This document shows, one piece after another, positions 52,461 to 61,192 of a stretch of DNA of 64,000 nucleotides. The translations under genes and the position numbers were made by a program. Each line of letters begins with the position of its first letter. Within the stretch, counting starts at the first letter, position 1. The DNA comes from Roseococcus thiosulfatophilus. GTDB taxonomy: Bacteria > Pseudomonadota > Alphaproteobacteria > Acetobacterales > Acetobacteraceae. Location of the stretch: NCBI RefSeq assembly GCF_017311575.1, contig NZ_JAFFQY010000007.1:1-64000 (forward strand). The letters are read 5' to 3'. The notes beneath the pieces are model-generated. The model worked only from the letters and a program-made list of their open reading frames with translations, did no database searches and was not told where the DNA came from.

Positions 52461-52958
52461 ATGCGCAAGCTTCTCGCCCTGCTCCTGCTGGCCAGCGCGC
52501 CGGCCGGGGCCCATGTCACCATTGATCCGCCGGAGGCCGCTCCCAACAGCTTCCAGCGCATCGCCTTCCGCGTGCCGCATGGCTGCGCGGGGCAGCCCAC
52601 CACCGCCATCGAGGTGACGCTGCCCGAGGGCATCACCTCCGCCCGCCCCAGCCCCAAGCCGGGCTGGGAGCTGACGGTGCGGATGCGCCCGCTGGAACGC
52701 CCCGTCTCCGGCGGGCATGGGCTGGTGCGTGAGGCGCCGTCCTTCATTGCCTGGAGCGGCGGCAACTTGCCCGACCCCTTCTTCGAGGAGTTCGTCATGA
52801 TGATCCGCACCCCCAACCGCCCGGGCGAGACGCTGCTCTTCCCCGTGGCGCAGCTTTGCGCGGGTGGCGCGCGGCATGACTGGGTGGAGGTGGCCACGCC
52901 CGGCCAGGCCCGTCCGCGCAGCCCCGTGCCCACGCTGCGCCTGGGGGCCGCGCCATGA
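52461..52958 (+). CDS. YcnI-like copper-binding protein (DUF1775)
   Basis: A 165-residue secreted protein. The signal peptide (LLALLLLASAPAGA) leaves a mature N-terminus that begins His-Val-Thr-Ile, as in YcnI, whose N-terminal histidine, a glutamate and a tryptophan bind Cu(II). The domain shows FQRIAFRVPHGCAGQPTTAI, VTLPEGITSARPSPKPGWEL and FIAWSGGNLPDPFFEEF. It normally also has a C-terminal membrane anchor; none is visible here, so this form would be soluble. AGGAGAGCGACACATC precedes the ATG. Its stop overlaps the next gene start (ATGA). Confidence 0.9.
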   Translation: MRKLLALLLLASAPAGAHVTIDPPEAAPNSFQRIAFRVPHGCAGQPTTAIEVTLPEGITSARPSPKPGWELTVRMRPLERPVSGGHGLVREAPSFIAWSGGNLPDPFFEEFVMMIRTPNRPGETLLFPVAQLCAGGARHDWVEVATPGQARPRSPVPTLRLGAAP

Positions 52959-53299
52959 AGGGCGCGCTGCTGGCCCTGGGGCTGATCGCCGCCCCCATCG
53001 CCGTATGGGCCTGCGACCCGGAGGAGATGGAGCGCGCCATGACCGAGATCTGCCAGGCCGCGGCGGAAGGGGCGGAGGTGGCCATCGCCGCCGCCCTGCC
53101 GCGCGCCACGGCGGAGGAGGCGGCGACGCTGCAGGCGGGCCTCGCCACGCTGCGCCGCGGCTGCACCGAGGGCGACCCGGTGTTGGCCGTGCGCCAGGCG
53201 CCCGCGCTGGCGCGCATCGCGGGCCGCATCGAGGCGCGGCCGGCCCAGGCGGCCCGCCACATTCCACTCATTCCCACGCAACAGGAGCCTTCGACATGA
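52955..53299 (+). CDS. Unknown secreted protein between YcnI and PCuAC
   Basis: A 114-residue protein with a signal-like N-terminus (ALLALGLIAAPIAVWA) followed immediately by CDPEEMERAMTEIC; cysteines fall at residues 20, 33 and 70. The rest is helical and Ala/Glu/Arg-rich (two or three helices, residues 22-68). I do not recognise a family. It overlaps the YcnI gene and the PCuAC gene by four bases on each side (ATGA twice), so the three are translated as a unit. A copper-handling role is suggested by the setting and by the Cys/Met content, not by homology. VWAC is a poor lipobox. Confidence 0.6.
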   Translation: MKGALLALGLIAAPIAVWACDPEEMERAMTEICQAAAEGAEVAIAAALPRATAEEAATLQAGLATLRRGCTEGDPVLAVRQAPALARIAGRIEARPAQAARHIPLIPTQQEPST

Positions 53300-53793
53300 T
53301 CCATCGCCGCATCCTTCTCGGCGCCCTGCCGCTGCTGCCCGTGGCGGCGCAGGCGCATCACCACCACGGCCATGTGCAGCCGGTGCAGCACCAGCACGGC
53401 GCCACCAGCCTCGGCCCGCTGCGGATCGAGGCACCCTGGACGCGCGCCGCGCTGGAAGGCCGCCAGGGGGCGGGCTTCATGACCATCCGCAACACCGGCG
53501 CGGCGGCCGATCGGCTCGTTTCCGCCACCTCGCCCGTCGCGGGGCGGGTGGAGCTGCACACCCATATCCGCGACGGGGACGTTATGCGGATGCGCCCCGT
53601 GGAGGACATCCCGGTGCCGGCGGGCGGCAGCGCCACCCTCGCGCCGGGGGGGCTGCACCTGATGTTCATGGGGCTGAACCGCGCCCTGGTGGCGGGCGAG
53701 ACCATTCCCGTGACCCTGCGCTTCGCCGAGGCGGGCGAGGTGACCGTCCAGCTCCGCGTCCAGGCGGCGGGCGCGCGCGGGCACGGCCACTGA
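53296..53793 (+). CDS. PCuAC periplasmic copper chaperone
   Basis: A 165-residue DUF461/PCuAC protein, which carries Cu(I) in the periplasm, in some species to cytochrome oxidase. The copper motif is exact: His88-X10-Met99-X21-His121-X-Met123. After the signal peptide (LLGALPLLPVAAQA) there is an added histidine-rich tract (AHHHHGHVQPVQHQHG, residues 20-35), and the protein ends RGHGH; both are extra metal-binding candidates. Start at 53296 overlaps the previous stop, and CAGGAGCC precedes it. It ends the copper cluster. Confidence 0.94.
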   Translation: MIHRRILLGALPLLPVAAQAHHHHGHVQPVQHQHGATSLGPLRIEAPWTRAALEGRQGAGFMTIRNTGAAADRLVSATSPVAGRVELHTHIRDGDVMRMRPVEDIPVPAGGSATLAPGGLHLMFMGLNRALVAGETIPVTLRFAEAGEVTVQLRVQAAGARGHGH

Positions 53794-53806
53794 GGCTTGG
53801 CCGCAC

Positions 53807-53980
53807 GCGCCCCGATGGCCGAAGGGCCATCTGGCCCGGAGGTCTGAATCGGGTCGCGCCACAAGCGCCCCGATGACCGAAGGGCCATCTGGCCCGGAGG
53901 TCTGAATCGGGTCGCGCCACAAGCGTCCCGATGGCCGGAGGGCCATCCGGCCCGCGTGCCTGAATCGGGTCGCGCCACAA
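53807..53980. repeat. Three tandem copies of a 58-bp repeat
   Basis: Units begin at 53807, 53865 and 53923, each opening with a GCGYCCCGATG-like start and ending CTGAATCGGGTCGCGCCACA. The first two differ at one or two positions, the third at several. Each unit carries the inverted repeat GATGGCC...GGCCATC (slightly altered in units two and three), giving a hairpin. The units sit between convergently unrelated genes and look like noncoding repeat DNA. Confidence 0.85.
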
Positions 53981-54011
53981 CCGCGCCCTGAAGTGGTGCA
54001 GGATGGCGGCC

Positions 54012-54701
54012 ATGAACCTCGTCATCCTCACCGGGGCCGGGATTTCGGCCGAAAGCGGCCTTGCCACCTTCCGGGACCTGGGCGGCCTCTGGTCCCAGGT
54101 GCGGCTGGAGGAGGTGGCCACCCCCGAGGCCTTCGCCGCCGACCCCGACCGCGTGCAGGGCTTCTACAATGCCCGCCGTGCGCAGCTTCACCAGGTCGCG
54201 CCCAATCCGGCGCATGAGGCGCTCGCCCGGCTGGACGCCGCCTGGGACCGGGGCGACTTCCTGCTGGTCACGCAGAACGTGGATGACCTGCATGAGCGCG
54301 CGGGCAGCCGCCGCCTGCACCACATGCATGGCGAGCTGCGCCGGGCGCGCTGCCTGGCATGCGGCGCTGACAGCCCCTGGCAGGACGACATCGGGCCGGA
54401 CAGTTCCTGCCCGGCCTGTGGCGTGTCCGGCCGGCTGCGGCCGCATGTGGTCTGGTTCGGGGAGATCCCCCTGGGGATGGAGCGCATCGAGGCGGCGCTG
54501 GAGGTGTGCGACATGTTCGTCTCCATCGGCACCTCCGGCCGGGTCTGGCCGGCGGCGGGCTTCGCGGCGGCGGTGCGGCGTCGGGCGCGCACGGTGGAGA
54601 TCAATCTGGAAGCTTCCGACGGCGCCTCCATCTTTCACGAGACGCGCCATGGCCCGGCCGGTCGGCTGGTGCCGCAATGGGTGGAGGAGATGCTGCGATG
54701 A
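54012..54701 (+). CDS. cobB: NAD-dependent protein deacylase (Sir2 family)
   Basis: A sirtuin of about 229 residues removing acyl groups from protein lysines using NAD. Motifs: LTGAGISAESGLATFRD (NAD pocket), VTQNVDDLHERAGSR, catalytic histidine in HHMHGELRRARC, a zinc site formed by CLAC and CPAC, and VVWFGEIPLGM. It resembles CobB with a class III/desuccinylase-like pocket, but substrate preference is not certain. The ATG at 54012 is preferred because AGGA lies at 53999-54002; an ATG at 54003 is possible. Stop overlaps the protease start. Confidence 0.94.
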   Translation: MNLVILTGAGISAESGLATFRDLGGLWSQVRLEEVATPEAFAADPDRVQGFYNARRAQLHQVAPNPAHEALARLDAAWDRGDFLLVTQNVDDLHERAGSRRLHHMHGELRRARCLACGADSPWQDDIGPDSSCPACGVSGRLRPHVVWFGEIPLGMERIEAALEVCDMFVSIGTSGRVWPAAGFAAAVRRRARTVEINLEASDGASIFHETRHGPAGRLVPQWVEEMLR

Positions 54702-55438
54702 GACGGTCCGCCCTCGCCCTGCTGGCCCTGCTGCTGGCAGCCCCCGCCTTCGCCCAGACGAAATCCCCCGCGCCACCGGGCGGCGTGCCCCAGGCGGTGC
54801 CGCTGCCCGGCATCGGCAGCTTCGACCCGCGCGCGCCCGTCTCGATGGGCGAGGCGCCCTGGACCTCCATCGGCGTGGTGCAGACCCAAGGCGGCGGTCG
54901 CTGCACCGGCACGCTGATCGCGCCTGACCGGGTGCTGACCGCGGCCCATTGCCTGTTGCTGCTCCGCACCGGTGACTTCACCCATCCGCGCGGCGTGAGC
55001 TTCCTGCTGGGCTATGAGCGAGGGCGCTTCCGCGCGCGCGGCAGCGTCATCGGCTATCAGGCCGGGCCAGGTTATGACCCCGCGCTGCGCGGACCTGGGC
55101 GGGAGGATTGGGCCATCCTGACGCTGTCCCAGCCCATCCGCGGCGTGGCCCTGCCGCTGCTGGACCGACCCGCCGCCCCGCGCACGCCACTGGTGCTGGG
55201 CGGCTACCAGCAGGACCAGCCGGAAGTGCTGCTGGCCGACACCGGTTGCCGGCTGCTGGACCTGCGGGGCGGGCTGCTGCTGCATGATTGCGCCGGCACG
55301 CGGGGTGCCTCGGGCGCGCCGCTGCTGGTGCGGCAGGGCAGTGGCTGGGCGGTGGCGGGCATCGCCTCGCGCGTCGCGGCCGACATGGCGCTGGGCCAGG
55401 CGGTGGCGGTGGAGATGGTGCGCCCGGCCCTGCCTTGA
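54698..55438 (+). CDS. Secreted trypsin-like serine protease
   Basis: A 246-residue protease with a signal peptide (LALLALLLAAPAFAQ) and the chymotrypsin fold. The triad is His84 in LTAAHC, Asp137 in GREDWAILTL and Ser205 in TRGASGAPLLV. The residue before the serine is Ala rather than the usual Asp (GDSGGP), so the activation and oxyanion geometry may be unusual, but this GxSGxP form is seen in secreted bacterial trypsin-like proteins. Translation is coupled to cobB through a four-base overlap. Substrate unknown. Confidence 0.88.
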   Translation: MRRSALALLALLLAAPAFAQTKSPAPPGGVPQAVPLPGIGSFDPRAPVSMGEAPWTSIGVVQTQGGGRCTGTLIAPDRVLTAAHCLLLLRTGDFTHPRGVSFLLGYERGRFRARGSVIGYQAGPGYDPALRGPGREDWAILTLSQPIRGVALPLLDRPAAPRTPLVLGGYQQDQPEVLLADTGCRLLDLRGGLLLHDCAGTRGASGAPLLVRQGSGWAVAGIASRVAADMALGQAVAVEMVRPALP

Positions 55439-55469
55439 CCGCACGCGGCCGGGCGCACAGCCTGGGCGC

Positions 55470-55937
55470 ATGACATGGTCCGGCACCCTCCTGCACATCC
55501 ACACCACCCCGCGCGGCGGCGCGCCCATGGAGGCGCGGGACGAGGCGCGGCTGCTGGAGGGCCAGGGCATCGAGGGCGACCGCTATTTGCTCGGCACCGG
55601 CACCTACAGCCCCAAGCCCCAGCGCGAACGCCAGGTGACGCTGATCGAGGTGGAGACGCTGGAGGCCCTGGCGCGCGACCACGACCTGACGCTGGAACCC
55701 CATGAGCACCGCCGCAACCTGACCGTGCGCGGCGTGCCGCTGAACCACCTGGTCGGCCGGCGCTTCCGGGTGGGCGGGGCGGTGCTGGAGGGAATCCGGC
55801 TGAACGTGCCCTGCCAGTATCTCGATGACCTGCTGGGGCGGCGGCTGTTCAAGCCGCTGACCAACCGCTCGGGGCTGAACTGCATCATCGTGCAGGGGAG
55901 CGTCATCCGGCCGGGGGATGCCCTCGCACCGATGTGA
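55470..55937 (+). CDS. MOSC domain protein
   Basis: A 155-residue stand-alone MOSC domain (molybdenum cofactor sulfurase C-terminal type), as in YiiM-like and mARC proteins that handle sulfur or bind molybdenum cofactor. The conserved cysteine, proposed cofactor ligand, is Cys115 in LNVPCQYLDDLLGR. GQGIEGDRYLLGTGTY and VTLIEVETLEAL are other family stretches. ATG 55470 chosen from the family N-terminus. Its end overlaps the convergent hydrolase gene by 35 bases. Confidence 0.88.
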   Translation: MTWSGTLLHIHTTPRGGAPMEARDEARLLEGQGIEGDRYLLGTGTYSPKPQRERQVTLIEVETLEALARDHDLTLEPHEHRRNLTVRGVPLNHLVGRRFRVGGAVLEGIRLNVPCQYLDDLLGRRLFKPLTNRSGLNCIIVQGSVIRPGDALAPM

Positions 55938-56709
55938 GGAAGCGGCCGAGCTCGGCCACCACCTCGGGCTCGCCCACACGCAGCCAGCGCGAGGCGGGCG
56001 CGAAGCCCGCCATGATGTCAATATGGGAGAGGCGCGGCCACACCACATGCCGCACCGGCACGCCCGCCACGCGCGCCCGTTCGGCCAGGATTTCGGAATG
56101 ATAGGGGCCCACCGTGGTGTCGCGCCCGCCGTGCAGCAGCAGCATGGGGGCCGCCCCCGCCAGCGGCGCGGGCGCGGCCTGGATGCGCTCCAGCCCCGCG
56201 AAGATGGCGGGCGGTGTCACCTCATGCGCGCCGAACTCATAAGGGCCGGAGATGCCGATGAGGCCTGACACCAGCCCCCGCGCGCCCCAGCGCGGATCGA
56301 GCGCCACGGCGGCCGCGTTGAAGGCGCCGGCCGAATGGCCCATCACGACCAGGGGCCGGTCTTGTTGGGCCAGGAAGCGCAGCGCCAGCGCCGCATCCTC
56401 CACGAAGGCCGGATAGGCGGCCTCGGGCCAGAGCCTGTAGTCCGCGACCGCCGCGACGGCACCGAGCCGGGCGAGCGTGATTCCCACGAAGCCATATTCC
56501 GCGCGTTGGCCCGAAACCCAGGCGCCCCCGGGGAGGAAGAGCACGAGGGGCGCGTCGGAGGACAGCCCCTCGGGCGTGTAGAGATCGAGGCGCTGGCGGG
56601 GCAGGGGGCCGTAGGCAAGCCCCTGCTCGCGCCGCACGCCCTCGCTCGGCGTGAGCCAACTCGCGAGGCGGGCGGGTGAGCAGGCGGCGAGGCCGAACAA
56701 CCCCGCCAC
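55903..56709 (-). CDS. Alpha/beta hydrolase, possible lipoprotein
   Basis: An esterase-like hydrolase of about 268 residues. The nucleophile elbow is VMGHSAGAFNAAAV; the oxyanion segment is FLPGGAWVSGQ, with Pro replacing the usual His of HGG. The acid-histidine pair is likely in LLHGGRDTTV and LSHIDIMAGF. The N-terminus (GLFGLAACSPARL) is a lipobox, so it may be an outer- or inner-membrane lipoprotein; the region just upstream (LVAGRRAVAVAG) looks like the start of that signal and suggests translation begins before the GTG at 56709, possibly at a CTG overlapping the ilvC stop. Same strand as ilvC, 29 bases on. Confidence 0.78.
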   Translation of the reverse strand: MAGLFGLAACSPARLASWLTPSEGVRREQGLAYGPLPRQRLDLYTPEGLSSDAPLVLFLPGGAWVSGQRAEYGFVGITLARLGAVAAVADYRLWPEAAYPAFVEDAALALRFLAQQDRPLVVMGHSAGAFNAAAVALDPRWGARGLVSGLIGISGPYEFGAHEVTPPAIFAGLERIQAAPAPLAGAAPMLLLHGGRDTTVGPYHSEILAERARVAGVPVRHVVWPRLSHIDIMAGFAPASRWLRVGEPEVVAELGRFLTSVRGHPPAG

Positions 56710-56738
56710 CGCGACCGCCCGCCGCCCCGCGACCAGGC

Positions 56739-57794
<1,056 letters not shown>

Positions 57795-58310
57795 TCAGAT
57801 TGCCATCTGCCGCGTGCCGCGGGCGATGGCAACCGCCCCGGTGCGGCAAATCTCCGCGAGCCCCAGCGGGCGCATCAGCGCGCAGAAGGCATCAATCTTG
57901 TCGGCATTGCCGGTCATCTCGAAGACGAAGCTCTCGGTCGTGGCATCCACGACGCGGGCGCGGAAGGCATCGGCCAGCCGCAGTGCCTCCACGCGGTGAT
58001 CCCCGGTGCCCACCACCTTGATCAGCGCCAGCTCGCGCACGAGGTGCGGGCCCTCCACCGTCAGATCCGCCACCTTATGCACCGGCACCAGTCGGTCGAG
58101 CTGCGCCTTAATCTGCTCGATCACCATCTCGGTGCCCGAGGTCACGACGGTGATGCGTGACAGACGCCCCGCCTCATCCACCGGTGCGACGGTCAGGCTG
58201 TCGATGTTGTAGCCGCGGCCCGAAAACAGGCCGATCACGCGGGCCAGCACGCCCGCCTCGTTTTCCACCAGCACGGCGATCGTCGCCGTCCGCGTATCCA
58301 TTGCCGACAT
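57795..58310 (-). CDS. ilvN: Acetolactate synthase small (regulatory) subunit
   Basis: Regulatory subunit of acetohydroxyacid synthase, 171 residues, giving valine feedback control and activating the large subunit. The ACT domain is at the N-terminus (ATIAVLVENEAGVLARVIGL, FSGRGYNIDSLTVAPVDEAG), and the second part has VRELALIKVVGTGDHRVEAL. It starts 47 bases after the ilvB stop and is followed by ilvC. No leader peptide or attenuator is visible. Confidence 0.96.
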   Translation of the reverse strand: MSAMDTRTATIAVLVENEAGVLARVIGLFSGRGYNIDSLTVAPVDEAGRLSRITVVTSGTEMVIEQIKAQLDRLVPVHKVADLTVEGPHLVRELALIKVVGTGDHRVEALRLADAFRARVVDATTESFVFEMTGNADKIDAFCALMRPLGLAEICRTGAVAIARGTRQMAI

Positions 58311-58357
58311 TTTTTTCAGTCATCCACGGTCGTGAGAGAGGGGAAGGGGGCGCCTTG

Positions 58358-60172
58358 TCAGACCAAGACCTTGCCCTCGTCGGTCACGCTGGCGGCATTC
58401 TTCTCCTGGTCCGGGCCCAGGATCATCTCGTTATGCGCCGCCCCCGACGGGATCATCGGGAAGCAGTTCTCCTTCTGGTCCACGCAGATATCGGCGATCA
58501 CCGGGCCGGGATGCGCGATCATCTCGCGGATCACGTCGTCCAACTCCCCGAGCTTCGTGGCCCGCAGCCCGCGCGCATGGAAGCTTTCCGCCAGCTTCAC
58601 GAAATCGGGCAGCGAAGCGCTGTAGCTCTCGGAATAGCGCCCGCCATGCAGCAGCTCCTGCCACTGGCGCACCATGCCCATGTACTCGTTGTTCAGGATG
58701 AACACCTTCACCGGCAGGCGATACTGCGCGAGCGTGCCCATCTCCTGGATGTTCATCAGGATGGAGGCCTCGCCCGCGATGTCGATGCAGAGCGCATCCG
58801 GGTGGGCGATCTGCACGCCCATCGCCGCCGGCAGGCCATAGCCCATGGTGCCGAGGCCACCGCTCGTCATCCAGCGGTTCGGCTTGTCGAAGCCGAAATA
58901 CTGCGCGGCCCACATCTGGTGCTGGCCCACCTCGGTGGAGATGAAGGTCTCGCGCCCCAGCTCCTGCGTGATCTCGAAGAGGCGCTTCACCGCGTGCTGC
59001 GGCTTGATGATGGCGCCGGGCTCGGGCGCCTGGGTGTAGGCGAGGCAGTTGATGGAACGCCAGCCGTCAATCTTCCGCCACCAGCCGAGCTGCGCGTCCT
59101 TCGCGATGGGCGTGTCGTCGCTCTTCCACGCCTCGATCATCGCGGCCAGCACCTGGCCGGCATCGCCCAGGATGGCGACGTCCACCTTCACGTTCTTGTT
59201 GATGGAGGAGGGATCAATGTCGGCATGGATCTTCTTCGAGCCCACGCTGAACTTGTCCAGCCGCCCGGTGATGCGGTCGTCGAAGCGCGCGCCGATGTTG
59301 AACATCACGTCGCAGCCATGCATGGCGAGGTTCGCCTCATAGGTGCCGTGCATGCCCAGCATCCCCACGAAGAGCGGGTCGCTGGCTGGGAAGGCGCCGA
59401 GGCCCATCAGCGTGTTGGTGCAGGGCATGCCCGTCAGGCGCACGAACTCCGTCAGCAGGCGCGAGGCCTCGGGGCCGGAATTGATGACGCCGCCGCCGGC
59501 ATAGATGATGGGCCGCTCGGACCGCTTCAGCAGTCGCACCGCCTCCAGGATCGCGTCGCGGTTGGGCGCGGTCACGGGGCGGTAGGAACGGTGCGGGGCC
59601 TCGGCCTTGGGCGCGTCCACATAGGGCGCGGGCTTGATGAGAATGTCCTTGGGAAGATCAATCACCACCGGGCCCGGCCGGCCGGAGCGCGCCACATAGA
59701 AGGCGTCATGCACCACGCGCGCCAGGTCCTCGCTGCGCTTCACCAAGTAGTTGTGCTTGGTGGCGGGGCGGGTGATGCCGGTGGTGTCGGCCTCCTGGAA
59801 GGCGTCATTGCCGATGAGGTGCGTGGGCACCTGGCCCGTGAGACACACCACCGGGATGCTGTCCATCAGCGCGTCCACAAGGCCGGTCACGGCATTGGTG
59901 GCGCCGGGGCCGGAGGTGACCAGCACCACGCCCACCTTGCCGGTGGAGCGCGCATAGCCCTCTGCCGCGTGCACCGCGGCCTGCTCATGCCGCACCAGGA
60001 TGTGGCGGATGTGGTTCTGCTGGAACAGCGCGTCATAGATCGGCAGCACGGCACCGCCGGGATAGCCGAAGATGACGTCCACGCCCTGGTCCTTCAGCGC
60101 GCGCAGGACGACCTCGGCGCCCGACAGATGGTCGGTGGCGGCGGGGGCGGTGGGCATGGCGGTGGCGGACAT
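58358..60172 (-). CDS. ilvB: Acetolactate synthase large (catalytic) subunit
   Basis: Thiamine-diphosphate enzyme making acetolactate, 604 residues. The catalytic glutamate region is RHEQAAVHAAEGYARSTG, FAD-binding and domain segments include HLIGNDAFQEADTTG and PGPVVIDLPKDI, and the cofactor site reads IAGEASILMNIQEM, the GEA variant common in this group of the family. The start at 60172 (MSATAMPT) was chosen from a long frame that runs into miaA. It begins 34 bases after the miaA stop. Confidence 0.96.
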   Translation of the reverse strand: MSATAMPTAPAATDHLSGAEVVLRALKDQGVDVIFGYPGGAVLPIYDALFQQNHIRHILVRHEQAAVHAAEGYARSTGKVGVVLVTSGPGATNAVTGLVDALMDSIPVVCLTGQVPTHLIGNDAFQEADTTGITRPATKHNYLVKRSEDLARVVHDAFYVARSGRPGPVVIDLPKDILIKPAPYVDAPKAEAPHRSYRPVTAPNRDAILEAVRLLKRSERPIIYAGGGVINSGPEASRLLTEFVRLTGMPCTNTLMGLGAFPASDPLFVGMLGMHGTYEANLAMHGCDVMFNIGARFDDRITGRLDKFSVGSKKIHADIDPSSINKNVKVDVAILGDAGQVLAAMIEAWKSDDTPIAKDAQLGWWRKIDGWRSINCLAYTQAPEPGAIIKPQHAVKRLFEITQELGRETFISTEVGQHQMWAAQYFGFDKPNRWMTSGGLGTMGYGLPAAMGVQIAHPDALCIDIAGEASILMNIQEMGTLAQYRLPVKVFILNNEYMGMVRQWQELLHGGRYSESYSASLPDFVKLAESFHARGLRATKLGELDDVIREMIAHPGPVIADICVDQKENCFPMIPSGAAHNEMILGPDQEKNAASVTDEGKVLV

Positions 60173-60206
60173 GGTGAGGTTCCGGAAATGTGCGACTGCG
60201 AAGGGC

Positions 60207-61163
60207 TTACGGGGGTGGTGCGCCCCCGTCAACACCCTCACGAAGAAATGCGAAGATTTTTGCCTCTTCACTTTCTGAAAATTGCGCCAGAGCTGCAAAA
60301 CGCGCATTGATCCTATGCGCGTGCCGCGCGGCCACCAGGGGCTGGTGGCGGAACCATGTGGCCTGGCGCCTTGTATAGGCGCCGGTGTTGGCGATGGCGC
60401 GGCGGCTCGCTTCCGCTTCCGTGATCTCCCCCCGCAGCAGCGCGGCCAGTTCGGGCACGCCATGGGCGCGCATGGCGGGCAGGGCAGGGTCGAGGCCTTG
60501 GGCCAGCAGCGCCGCCATCTCTTCCCGTGCGCCCCCCGCCAGCATCGCCTCCCAGCGCGCCGCGATCGCCGCGCGCAACGCCTCGCGCGGTGGGTCGAGC
60601 AGGATGGCGCGAAAGGCGTAGGGCGCCGGCGGCAGCAGGGGCGCCGCGCGCTGCCAGTGCGCGAGGCTCCGCCCCGTGCTGAGCCAAACCTCATGCGCGC
60701 GGGCAATGCGCTGGCTGTCGGAGGGGCGGATGGCCGCGGCATCCTCGGCGTTGAGCCGCGCGTGCAGCGCCTCCGGCCCCAGTTCCGCCAGCAGGGCGCG
60801 TGCCTCGGTGCGGGCGGCCGGCGTCACGTCGGGCAGCGCTGAAAGGCCCTGGGTCAACGCGCGCAGATACATGCCTGAGCCGCCGCAAAGAATGGGCAGG
60901 AGCGCCCCTTCCATCGCCTCCAGCGCCGCCGCGCGCCACCAGGCCACGCTGCCCGCGACCGCGGCCGGCAGCACGCCATAGAGGGCGTGCGGCACGCGCG
61001 CCTCCTCCTCCGGCGTGGGCCGGGCTGTCAGCACGCGCAATTCGCGATAGCATTGCATGGCGTCGGCATTGATGACGGTGCCGCCCAGCCGCTCGGCCAG
61101 TTCCAGCGCCAGCGCCGATTTCCCGCTGCACGTCGGCCCGGCGATGATGAGGGCTTGGCGCAT
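60207..61163 (-). CDS. miaA: tRNA dimethylallyltransferase
   Basis: Transfers a dimethylallyl group to N6 of A37 in tRNAs that read codons starting with U; 318 residues. The P-loop is AGPTCSGKSALAL at residues 8-20, followed by INADAMQCYRELRVLTARPT and LCGGSGMYLRALTQGLSALP, all family markers. Start at ATG 61163; upstream the frame is open but runs under serB. It heads the miaA-ilvB-ilvN-ilvC operon and diverges from serB by 29 bases. Confidence 0.96.
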   Translation of the reverse strand: MRQALIIAGPTCSGKSALALELAERLGGTVINADAMQCYRELRVLTARPTPEEEARVPHALYGVLPAAVAGSVAWWRAAALEAMEGALLPILCGGSGMYLRALTQGLSALPDVTPAARTEARALLAELGPEALHARLNAEDAAAIRPSDSQRIARAHEVWLSTGRSLAHWQRAAPLLPPAPYAFRAILLDPPREALRAAIAARWEAMLAGGAREEMAALLAQGLDPALPAMRAHGVPELAALLRGEITEAEASRRAIANTGAYTRRQATWFRHQPLVAARHAHRINARFAALAQFSESEEAKIFAFLREGVDGGAPPP

Positions 61164-61192
61164 CACGCCGCACCCGGCATGGTCCGCCCGCC

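Noticed and set aside
49998-53267. Open frame of over 1,000 codons antisense to the TonB receptor
   Set aside because: Same cause: high G+C shadow of a real gene, with no recognisable protein features.
53807-53980. Tandem repeats as a CRISPR array
   Set aside because: Units are directly adjacent without unique spacers, and no cas genes are present.
53798-54121. Minus-strand proteins read across the 58-bp repeats
   Set aside because: Their periodic sequences simply translate the tandem repeat and lack ribosome-binding sites.
58720-58800. GEA instead of GDG in the thiamine-diphosphate motif of IlvB as a broken active site
   Set aside because: As I recall this variant is common in the acetolactate synthases of this group, and all other motifs are intact.
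60173-60206. Leader peptide/attenuator before ilvB
   Set aside because: Only 34 bases separate miaA from ilvB, with no branched-chain-rich short frame or paired terminator stems.
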